Assembly (NCBI GenBank): GCA_047600805.1
Contig: JASGKG010000001.1
Location: forward strand, 1,922,001-1,986,000
Source of the DNA: JADKHC01 sp047600805
GTDB lineage: Bacteria > Verrucomicrobiota > Verrucomicrobiia > Opitutales > Opitutaceae
Length of the DNA: 64,000 nt
Direction: 5' to 3'
Shown here one piece after another: positions 17,500-23,695 of the stretch. Under the pieces are notes generated by a model. That model saw only the letters and a program-made list of their open reading frames with translations. It was not told the origin of the DNA and ran no database searches. A program made the translations under genes and the position numbers. Position 1 is the stretch's first letter; the number at the start of each line of letters is the position of its first letter.

Positions 17500-18902
17500 G
17501 ATGCGACGGTCGGGATCGGGGGAGTAGATTCCGTGGCAGCCCAGCGCTTCCGCTTCCGATACAATGTTGCGACATCAATCCCTAAAACCATCGCGGCTTC
17601 CTCGAACTTAACCGTTCGAGCGATGACGCGCCGAATGTGTTCCTGCTCGATGGCGTCCATGGACACGAGCGCGCCGAGTTCAACCGATCCCGAGCGGGAT
17701 GAGGCGCCCAGTTCGACCGGAAGGTCGCCGACTTCAAGTTGTTCGCCACGCGACAAAATCACCGCGCGCTCGATTGCGTTTCGCAATTCGCGAACATTTC
17801 CCGGCCACGGGTGGGCACGAATCGCGGCAAGCGCAGAAGCACTGAACCGTTGAACCGGTCGGCCGGTGTCATCCGCAAAAAACCGAAGGAAGCTCTGCGC
17901 AAGCCGAACCAAATCACCGGGTCTTTCCCGTAAGGGCGGAACCGTCACCGGAATCACATTCAACCGGTAATAGAGGTCCTCGCGAAACGTGCCGTTTTTC
18001 ACCGCTGCGGCCAAATCGCGATTCGTCGCCGCCATCACCCGCACGTCAGCGACACGGGTCTTGGTATCGCCCACGCGTTCGTACGTCCGCTCCTGCAACA
18101 GCCGCAAGAGCTTCGGTTGCAACTCCGCCGGGAATTCACCGATCTCATCGAGAAACAAGGTTCCGCCGCGCGCCGCTTCCACCTTACCCCATTTGTCTTT
18201 CACCGCACCGGTGAACGCACCTTGGACGTGACCAAACAGATCGCTTTCTAAAAGTTCGCGAGACAAGCTCGGGCAACTCACCGTCACGAAGGGTCCGTCG
18301 GCTAGCGCACTCGTCTCATGCGCATGCCGGGCCATCTGACTTTTGCCGGTTCCATTTTCCCCGAGAAACAAAATCGTTGCACGCGTGGTCGCCGCGCGCT
18401 CAACCATGTCGATCACCGCTTTCATCGCGGGATCAGATGACGAAAAGTCCGGCGGTGGAGAATTGCGCACCACTTGATCGGCAAGTCCTTCGGCTCGCTG
18501 CTTGAGCCTTTGCGTGCGCTCGACGCGAGCCAGCACCGTCCGCAGCTGTTCCGGCGTGAACGGTTTCTCCAAATAATCTGCCGCGCCGCGCCGCATTGCT
18601 TCCACAGCAGTATCGATCGATGCGTGCGCCGTACTAATAATCACCGCTAAACCCGGCGTGATTTTCTGGAGTTTCGCCAGATAATCGAGTCCGTCCGCTT
18701 CACCTTCCAGGCGAAGATCGAGTATCACCAGGTCGAACCGATCTTCCTGCAATTTCAACAAAGCCACCCTCCCGCTGTCCGCTGTGTCTACTTCGTAGCC
18801 CTCAGCCCGTATCGCTTGCGAGAGGCTGAGCCGCACCGTGCGCTGATCATCGACGACGAGAATGCGCATCGGGCGGTTATGGGCGTCTCCAGTAGTTTTC
18901 AT
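17496..18902 (-). CDS. AlgB-like sigma54-dependent response regulator (NtrC family)
   Basis: Three domains are clear. The receiver has phosphoacceptor Asp near residue 62 (LVILDLRL) and Lys in YLEKPFT. The AAA+ domain has Walker A GENGTGKS (181-188), the sigma54-contacting loop GAFTGA (228-233), Walker B GGTLFLDEIGEF and the second-region motif VRVMAATNRDL. A C-terminal helix-turn-helix ends ATLYRKRKRW, as in AlgB. GENGTGKS replaces the commoner GESGTGKE. I chose the ATG at 18902, two codons inside the longest frame, because it overlaps the stop of the 52-residue gene upstream (ATGA). It should activate sigma54 promoters when phosphorylated by the adjacent KinB-like kinase. Confidence 0.92.
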   Translation of the reverse strand: MKTTGDAHNRPMRILVVDDQRTVRLSLSQAIRAEGYEVDTADSGRVALLKLQEDRFDLVILDLRLEGEADGLDYLAKLQKITPGLAVIISTAHASIDTAVEAMRRGAADYLEKPFTPEQLRTVLARVERTQRLKQRAEGLADQVVRNSPPPDFSSSDPAMKAVIDMVERAATTRATILFLGENGTGKSQMARHAHETSALADGPFVTVSCPSLSRELLESDLFGHVQGAFTGAVKDKWGKVEAARGGTLFLDEIGEFPAELQPKLLRLLQERTYERVGDTKTRVADVRVMAATNRDLAAAVKNGTFREDLYYRLNVIPVTVPPLRERPGDLVRLAQSFLRFFADDTGRPVQRFSASALAAIRAHPWPGNVRELRNAIERAVILSRGEQLEVGDLPVELGASSRSGSVELGALVSMDAIEQEHIRRVIARTVKFEEAAMVLGIDVATLYRKRKRWAATESTPPIPTVAS

Positions 18903-19057
18903 AGCCATCCGTACGTGTAGTGATTAAAATGTGAGGCGCGCTCGGGATCTGCCTGCAGCTTGGGCCGCACCAGTTTCCCGACCGCACCACGAACGCTATT
19001 AACAGCAAAAAAGCGAATCGGTTCTCCAAAAACTTGCTGTATTTGCCGTATCGTCAC
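18899..19057 (-). CDS. Unrecognised 52-residue protein in the KinB/AlgB-like operon
   Basis: A GTG at 19057 opens a 52-codon frame that ends at 18899. Both ends show 4-base overlaps: the GTG overlaps the stop of the preceding gene (GTGA) and its TGA overlaps the regulator ATG (ATGA). The product is soluble and basic, with an N-terminal IRQIQQVFGEPIRFFAVN stretch and an aromatic, His-rich ending NHYTYGWL. I recognise no family. Codon use is coding-like (G/C third positions with Arg, Pro and Val codons usual for the region). The exact overlaps argue for a real gene despite the size. It could be an accessory or adaptor for the sensor pair, but that is speculation. Confidence 0.6.
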   Translation of the reverse strand: MTIRQIQQVFGEPIRFFAVNSVRGAVGKLVRPKLQADPERASHFNHYTYGWL

Positions 19058-19404
19058 CGAGAACGGTGGCTTCGCCGCTCAGACAGGTATGTTGCCACCA
19101 ATTGTCGAATACGCCGGGAGCTGACCCTTAAATATAAATTGCGCCGAATTGCAGAAAAATGCGTGATCACCCGACGGTAGCTGTTTTCGAGTTCTATATA
19201 TTCGGCCATGCTGTTCACAAGGCCGACTTGCCGGATGAATTCGCGATCAATCGCAAATTTCGCAGAGAATAGAAACGCGAGCCCTAAGTAGCGCACATGG
19301 GGATACAACGCTTTCCGGAAAACCGACGTCAAATAGCGGTCGGGACTTAACTTGTGGCGTTCGCAATAAAGAGCGGCGAAGTTCGGCGCATGAAACAACT
19401 GCAT
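19054..19404 (-). CDS. Unrecognised 116-residue protein heading the KinB/AlgB-like operon
   Basis: This soluble, basic protein starts MQLFHAPNFAALYCERHKL. Its middle part FRKALYPHVRYLGLAFLFSAKFAIDREFIRQVG carries a regular helical pattern, and the C-terminus is Arg-rich (ISRRIRQLV-like). I have an impression of similar uncharacterised proteins in Verrucomicrobiota but cannot name a family. A GTG 93 bases upstream (19497) would lengthen it with a less protein-like leader; the ATG at 19404 has a GGTGGGG stretch upstream. Its stop overlaps the start of the 52-residue gene, making it the first member of a four-gene overlapping chain. Confidence 0.65.
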   Translation of the reverse strand: MQLFHAPNFAALYCERHKLSPDRYLTSVFRKALYPHVRYLGLAFLFSAKFAIDREFIRQVGLVNSMAEYIELENSYRRVITHFSAIRRNLYLRVSSRRIRQLVATYLSERRSHRSR

Positions 19405-19678
19405 AAACACGACCCCACCCGCCAAAACGTTTACGCGATTCTGATAAGTTTTGTGGCAGCCAACGACCCAATAAGAGCGTGAATCGTCCGCCTGCACCCA
19501 ATGGCTGGAGATATCGTAGTAATGAGGAAAACAGCTCCTGACGAAAAACGCTTCTCTTGGAGCGATGAAGAAGAAGCGATTCCCGGCTTTTTAGTCGAAT
19601 CAGTAGTTTGCTTTGACATTTTAAGACCTAACAAACGTTTCGGTAAACCGACAGGCGCGATCCTCCGAGCACACCAGC

Positions 19679-19996
19679 TCAACCGCGGCTCGAGCAGGAG
19701 CGGGCGATGAGAAAGCCGACGAGGAGGCCGGCAGCGGTGGCGATGCCGACGGTGGCGTACGGGTTGGCCCGCACCATTTCGTCGGCTCTGGCGGCTTGTC
19801 GGCGGGCGTAGTCGGCGGCTTCGCCGAGCTTGTTTTTACTCTCGTCGTAGGCCTGACGCAGTTTCTCGCGCAGGTTGCTGACTTGCTCGCCGGTTTGGCT
19901 TCCGACGTTGGCCAAAGCCGCTTCGGCTTCGCGCAGCAGCGCCTTGAGCTCTTCCACCGTCTGGTTGCCTTCATCAAAAGTTGCTGTCGTATCCAT
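19679..19996 (-). CDS. DUF883 (ElaB/YqjD-type) membrane-anchored protein, copy B
   Basis: This 105-residue paralogue is identical to copy A over nearly all its length, differing in the last few residues (RSCSSRG against RSCSHRA). It has the charged helix, the NPYATVGIATAAGLL motif and the terminal membrane helix. The Shine-Dalgarno (AAGGAG) and the 31-base gap to the upstream DUF3185 gene are also identical to copy A. Unlike copy A it is not followed by holin-like and YqjK-like genes. Instead, about 275 bases later, the KinB/AlgB-like operon begins on the same strand. Confidence 0.92.
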   Translation of the reverse strand: MDTTATFDEGNQTVEELKALLREAEAALANVGSQTGEQVSNLREKLRQAYDESKNKLGEAADYARRQAARADEMVRANPYATVGIATAAGLLVGFLIARSCSSRG

Positions 19997-20027
19997 GGTC
20001 TTTGTTCTCCTTAGTGCTTTTTTATTG

Positions 20028-20231
20028 TTATGGTTGACGCCTCAACATGAGCCCCAGCCCTCCGGCCACCAAGCCGGCCACTCCGCCCACGATCAGCCAA
20101 ATGCTCCGGTCGGTCGGTGTTCCACTCACCGCTTCACTCACTTGCGAGCTCAGCGAGTCCGAGGAATTCAGCCCGTAGGCCAACAAGATTCCCCCCACCA
20201 CCAACAGCAAGATTGAAAATATTCTAGACAT
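20028..20231 (-). CDS. DUF3185 small membrane protein, copy B
   Basis: This 67-residue protein has two membrane helices (FSILLLVVGGILLAYGLNSSDS and IWLIVGGVAGLVAGGLGLML) around a polar loop with SSQVSEAVSGT. It differs from copy A at roughly ten residues, nearly all in the N-terminal two thirds, while the C-terminal 20 residues are identical. That is the protein-level image of the mosaic DNA identity. It lies in the same order between lmo0937-like and DUF883 genes. Confidence 0.85.
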   Translation of the reverse strand: MSRIFSILLLVVGGILLAYGLNSSDSLSSQVSEAVSGTPTDRSIWLIVGGVAGLVAGGLGLMLRRQP

Positions 20232-20260
20232 GTTTTTGCAGATTTAGGTTGGTTCTTCTC

Positions 20261-20410
20261 TCAAAGCGGGTCCCGCCCGCGAATCACTCGGATCAGGATC
20301 GTCACGATGGCCAGGACCAGCAAAATGTGGATGTACCCACCCAGCGTGTACGACGACACCAACCCCAATAGCCACAACACGAGTAAGATGATAGCGATGG
20401 TTTCGAGCAT
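20261..20410 (-). CDS. lmo0937-family tiny membrane protein, copy B
   Basis: This 49-residue protein has the LWLLGLVSSYTLGGYIH core and an RGRDPL end. It differs from copy A by one residue (His-Ile in place of His-Leu), with synonymous changes in the C-terminal third. It is the first gene of module copy B, directly downstream of the second sigma54-type promoter, and its ATG lies at the same distance from it as in copy A. Confidence 0.85.
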   Translation of the reverse strand: MLETIAIILLVLWLLGLVSSYTLGGYIHILLVLAIVTILIRVIRGRDPL

Positions 20411-20437
20411 GTGCGTTCTTGATTGTGCCCTCCCCTT

Positions 20438-20453
20438 CGCAAGCTCGATGCCA
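20438..20453 (-). promoter_or_regulatory. Sigma54-type promoter of module copy B
   Basis: The 16 bases are identical to the copy A promoter: TGGCAT, five bases, TTGC, with GG and GC ten bases apart on the minus strand. The spacing to the lmo0937-like ATG at 20410 also matches copy A. Confidence 0.75.
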
Positions 20454-20530
20454 ACTACTCGTCCTTTTTATAAGTTAGTGTTTTCCGCTGACTTCCGTTT
20501 ATAGCACCTTATTGCCTCTTCTCTTTCTCT

Positions 20531-20573
20531 GGGCATTTTGCCCGATGGCTACGACATGCTCTGGCAATATGCC
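20531..20573. promoter_or_regulatory. Putative activator site (paired dyads) for the copy B promoter
   Basis: Two dyads of the form GGCA-N3-TGCC are present: GGCATTTTGCC centred at 20537 (within GGGCATTTTGCCC) and GGCAATATGCC centred at 20568. The centres are 31 bases apart, about three helical turns. The first begins 78 bases upstream of the promoter, against 79 in copy A. The roughly 75 bases in between are not alike in the two copies, so the dyads stand out as conserved islands. Confidence 0.6.
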
Positions 20574-20595
20574 AGCCGAACAGCCGAACCTCTAC

Positions 20596-21330
20596 TTATC
20601 GGCCAAAACGGCGATTCAACTCGGCCCAGATCTCAACACCTTGTTGGTGCCAGCCCGGCCACCAACGAGCATGACGAAAAGCGATCGCTGCGTTCTGTTC
20701 GTCGCCGATCACTTGGTAGATCAAACCAGCAAGCAATTCAGCCGTTTCCGACGACTCAAAAGAACGCCAGTGATCAATGTCTTGAAGTGCAAGGTCCCAC
20801 TCACACTTGTTACAATATCGAAGTATTTTCTCCACGTACGTCAGTGGAGCCGCCCGGTGTGATCGTGAATACAGCCGACGCACAGCGCTTCTGAGTTCGG
20901 CGGGCACAAGGGGTTTTGCCAAGAAATCCCAGATCCCGCTCCGCATCGCGGCGAGCGCCACCTTGCCGTCACCATAAGCACTCGTCAGAACGATGGGCGG
21001 GCGCCTTCCAGCATCCAAACGCGCTGCCAAAGAAACACCATCGAGTTCGGGCATCGCGTAATCCAGAACGAGGACGTCGTAGGCTTCGTGCGCGATGTTT
21101 AAACGTTCCAGTGCCGTCAAAGAAGATTCCTCGCCCACTGCAACACATCCGTCGGACTTCAACGCAATAACGCAGCCCTGGCGCACAGACTCTTCGTCAT
21201 CGACCACCAGAACGGTGGGTGCTTCGTACTGACGCGCGCGCTGTCCCCGCGGATCTGCTTCCTGATGCGGTACGGACTCAACGCCTTCTAGTTGCGCGGT
21301 GAACATGATATTCGAATAGCTCGGACACAA
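20596..21330 (-). CDS. Response regulator with helical C-terminal domain
   Basis: The protein has a 35-residue hydrophilic leader and a receiver domain (TVLVVDDEESV, phosphoacceptor Asp in DVLVLDYAMPELDG, Thr/Ser in IVLTSAYG, Lys in FLAKPLVP). A C-terminal part of about 85 residues follows, of predicted helices rich in Trp and Ala (IDHWRSFESSETAELLAGL, HARWWPGWHQQG), possibly a tetratricopeptide-like pair. There is no DNA-binding motif I can see. It could start at M1 (21330) or at MFTAQLEG (21306). It is encoded immediately upstream of module copy B; no kinase gene is adjacent. Confidence 0.8.
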   Translation of the reverse strand: MCPSYSNIMFTAQLEGVESVPHQEADPRGQRARQYEAPTVLVVDDEESVRQGCVIALKSDGCVAVGEESSLTALERLNIAHEAYDVLVLDYAMPELDGVSLAARLDAGRRPPIVLTSAYGDGKVALAAMRSGIWDFLAKPLVPAELRSAVRRLYSRSHRAAPLTYVEKILRYCNKCEWDLALQDIDHWRSFESSETAELLAGLIYQVIGDEQNAAIAFRHARWWPGWHQQGVEIWAELNRRFGR

Positions 21331-21833
21331 GCAACGGGGAGCCGCTTCCTCTGTCTCCTAAAAATAGGCTGTTTTGAGAGAGTCATTACGGATTGGCTAA
21401 ATTATATATAGATAATTATTATATAGTCGCTTCACCATCAGGTAAGTTCCGCGATCAACCGTCTGTATATCATCGCAATTTGCCACCTCGCTATTAGCCG
21501 TCGCTGCATTTCGCCCGATATAGCCGCCGGTAAACTTCCCACGTGAGCTCCTCTTGTCTTTATTCATCAGCGAATTAAAGATGACAGGAGCGAGATGGCA
21601 CAGGGCACGCATCTACTGCCACACATGCCTCTTGCCCAATCCAGTCTCGCCGCATCTCGGCTCGCCGAAACCCATTCCGCTGAAAATCGGCCTGCCACAG
21701 CGACCGCGAGCAAACGATTTCCTGCAGGCGAAGCCTTCGAAGATTTTCCAGTGCACAATCGCAAGCGCCTTTTCACGGGACCGTCTTGCGCGAACTAAAA
21801 TATACCACGTAACCCTTAAAGAAAATATATACT
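21331..21833. other. 503-base intergenic region between divergent units
   Basis: No convincing gene is seen. The stretch from about 21395 to 21430 is very A/T-rich, with repeated TATATA-type boxes, and probably holds promoters for the minus-strand regulator and the plus-strand LpxR operon. Short open frames on both strands (for example a 67-codon plus frame at 21595 and a 56-codon minus frame from 21567) lack family features and overlap each other. Confidence 0.6.
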
Positions 21834-21962
21834 ATGGACGCATTACTACTTGTCGCACTCCCACTCGCCGCTATCGGGTATTCATTACTATATATGCTTT
21901 TTGGTGGCGGACTTATCGGCGCAATCGTCATCTTTTTCATCGCGCGACTCCTCGGGAAATGA
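21834..21962 (+). CDS. 42-residue single-helix membrane protein coupled to the LpxR-like gene
   Basis: ATG at 21834 opens a 42-codon frame whose product is almost entirely hydrophobic: MDALLLVALPLAAIGYSLLYMLF, a Gly turn, then LIGAIVIFFIARLLGK. It could span the membrane twice as a hairpin or once as a long helix. Its TGA overlaps the ATG of the LpxR-like gene (ATGA at 21959-21962), the best evidence that it is translated. An A-rich, TATATA-containing leader precedes it without a clear Shine-Dalgarno. I know no family; an envelope-stress or assembly role beside a lipid A enzyme is speculative. Confidence 0.65.
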   Translation: MDALLLVALPLAAIGYSLLYMLFGGGLIGAIVIFFIARLLGK

Positions 21963-22987
21963 GGCGACTTTGCGTTGCGACGCTTGCCATCTGGACATTG
22001 TGCGGCGCACGAGCGGAAGAGTCTTCCACTCGCGCCCGCACGGCGCCGGTGATGACGCTCTACTTTGAAAACGACGTCTTCAGTGGAACAGACCAGCATT
22101 ACACCAACGGGGTGAAGCTGTCGTGGCTTTCAGCCGACCTCACCTCGTGGGCCCAAGAGGGGTGGCGGAAGACTTTTGTGGGGTTGCTTCCGTTCGTGAA
22201 TCGGCCGGGTACGCAGAAAAATTTCGGATTAGCCGTCGGTCAAAATATGTACACGCCTCAAAATATCTCGACCCCCACTCCTGACCCTCTGGACAGGCCG
22301 TACGCCGGGTGGGCCTATATCGAAATAGCCTTTGTGAGCAAAACGCTAACGACGTCAGATACAGTATCAATCCAGGCTGGCATCGTTGGGCCGCACAGCC
22401 AAGCGGAAGGCACGCAGCGACTCGTGCACGAGTGGATTGGAAGCCCGCGTCCACGTGGCTGGGGCCAGCAACTCCACGATGAAGCCGGAGTAAACTTGAT
22501 CTATGAACGCCGCTGGCGGTTCTACGGTCGTGCGCTGTCCAACACACTCGGAGTGGACTTGATTCCCCACGCAGGTCTCAGTCTTGGCAACGTCCAAACC
22601 TACGCCAACCTTGGCGGTACTTTTCGGTTTGGTATCAATTTGCCGAGTGATTTCGGGGTCCAGCTTGCCCGGGCAGGAAGCGTCGGTGGCGCGCCGACTG
22701 ACGATCTCGATCCTCGTGTGGCGATGAGTCGCAATTTCAGCCTCTTCGTTTTCGCCGCAGCCGATGGTCGTGCGGTCGGGCGAGACATATTTCTCGACGG
22801 AAACACCTTTCGGGACAGCCCCTCCGTGAAAAAAGAGCGGTTCGTCGCCGACTTGAGCGCAGGCGCTGGGCTGATCGCCGGCGCATGGCAGGTCACATTC
22901 AGCGTCGTCCGCCGAACACGCGAGTTCGAAACCCAAGTGGAGGATTACAACGACTTCGGCTCGGTCACCCTCTCACGCGCATTTTAA
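21959..22987 (+). CDS. LpxR-like lipid A deacylase (DUF2219 family)
   Basis: This is an outer-membrane beta-barrel enzyme family that removes the 3'-acyloxyacyl chain from lipid A. The protein has a signal peptide (MRRLCVATLAIWTLCGARA), the N-terminal active-site pattern FENDVFSGTDQHYTNG, the conserved DRPYAGWAYI motif, and a His in QRLVHEWIG at the place of the catalytic His. It closes with SVTLSRAF, whose last Phe is typical of barrel proteins. Length, about 342 residues, fits the family. The start overlaps the small membrane gene by four bases; the frame is open far upstream but that region is not protein-like. Confidence 0.88.
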   Translation: MRRLCVATLAIWTLCGARAEESSTRARTAPVMTLYFENDVFSGTDQHYTNGVKLSWLSADLTSWAQEGWRKTFVGLLPFVNRPGTQKNFGLAVGQNMYTPQNISTPTPDPLDRPYAGWAYIEIAFVSKTLTTSDTVSIQAGIVGPHSQAEGTQRLVHEWIGSPRPRGWGQQLHDEAGVNLIYERRWRFYGRALSNTLGVDLIPHAGLSLGNVQTYANLGGTFRFGINLPSDFGVQLARAGSVGGAPTDDLDPRVAMSRNFSLFVFAAADGRAVGRDIFLDGNTFRDSPSVKKERFVADLSAGAGLIAGAWQVTFSVVRRTREFETQVEDYNDFGSVTLSRAF

Positions 22988-23006
22988 CCCCAAAACCTCA
23001 AAGATC

Positions 23007-23654
23007 ATGTTGCTCCCCTATTCGTCAACCTCTGAACAGATTCAACACCTCAGCGGTATCTGGAGTTCCTCACCAAGACCTCACGGCAATTCGGCCGCCA
23101 CGTCACCGAACCTTTTCGATCTCTTCGTCGAAAATCTTAACGCCCTCTACACCGCGTCGTCGCAAATTTGCCGAATCGGACAGCTGCTCTGCGACTCGCT
23201 GCCGATTTCGGAAAAGACGTTGCGTCATCTCGCCAACGGCCTCATTCACGCGGGCTGTTCTTGTTTGCCGAGTCTGCCCGACGCGATACGGCGCACGGGA
23301 ATCTCTCTGCGCAGCGCGTGCCGCACACCCATTTCAGGAGCGACGATCCAAATTCGTTCTTTGCTCACGAAGATCGAAGACAGTGGTTGGGATCTTATCG
23401 GCATTCGAGTGGTTAGCACGCTCGAGCGGGTGGCGCTGAATATCCAACTCCAAGTTAACGACGCAGCCGAAGACGCCGCGCTCCTCGGTTCCGAATCGTT
23501 GGCCGCCGTTCTGAGCGAATGGGCCGCGGCTTGGCGCGAATACCTCTCCGAATTGGATTACGCAAAACGCGAATTCCGCGTCCGCGCCTACGCGGCCGGC
23601 CTGAAGATCCCGGAGTTTGACCCGGAGCACCCCATGCTTCCGACCGCGTCCTGA
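23007..23654 (+). CDS. Helical protein, possibly a divergent DUF892 (ferritin-like) member
   Basis: The first third has a loose match to DUF892 (LFDLFVENLNALYTASSQICRIGQLLCDSLPISEKTLRHLANGLIHAG, compare ELMDLYSAEQQLVKALPKM in the true DUF892 gene at 47583). The acidic metal ligands are largely missing. Residues 100-200 form long amphipathic helices (IRSLLTKIEDSGWDLIGIRVV, then SEWAAAWREYLSELDYAKREF). It may therefore be a non-catalytic four-helix bundle. It lies 19 bases after the LpxR-like gene and 41 before the PRC-barrel gene, all on the plus strand, in an apparent operon. An alternative is an unrelated helical protein. Confidence 0.65.
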   Translation: MLLPYSSTSEQIQHLSGIWSSSPRPHGNSAATSPNLFDLFVENLNALYTASSQICRIGQLLCDSLPISEKTLRHLANGLIHAGCSCLPSLPDAIRRTGISLRSACRTPISGATIQIRSLLTKIEDSGWDLIGIRVVSTLERVALNIQLQVNDAAEDAALLGSESLAAVLSEWAAAWREYLSELDYAKREFRVRAYAAGLKIPEFDPEHPMLPTAS

Positions 23655-23695
23655 AAAACTTCCACAGGCAACGTGCAGCATAATCACAAATCTCC

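Larger units (their letters stand above)
19692..20458 (-). repeat. Duplicated three-gene module, copy B
   Basis: This is the second copy of 14716-15482 in direct orientation, offset by 4976 bases at the DUF883 end. Near-identical blocks cover the DUF883 gene with the last third of the DUF3185 gene, and the 5' part of the lmo0937-like gene with its promoter. The DUF3185 5' portion between them is diverged. Identity ends abruptly at both sides. Confidence 0.9.

Noticed and set aside
19501..19710. 69-codon plus-strand frame between DUF883 copy B and the 116-residue gene
   Set aside because: It overlaps the end of DUF883 copy B on the other strand, has no family and no Shine-Dalgarno; the sequence is not clearly non-coding, so it remains a weak possibility.
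21591..21610. TGGCAC-AGGGC-ACGC as a sigma54 promoter for the LpxR operon
   Set aside because: GG and GC spacing is right but the -12 block lacks TT, no activator dyads are near, and the leader would exceed 200 bases.
21554..21958. N-terminal extension of the LpxR-like frame
   Set aside because: It precedes the signal peptide, is not protein-like and covers the 42-residue gene in another frame.
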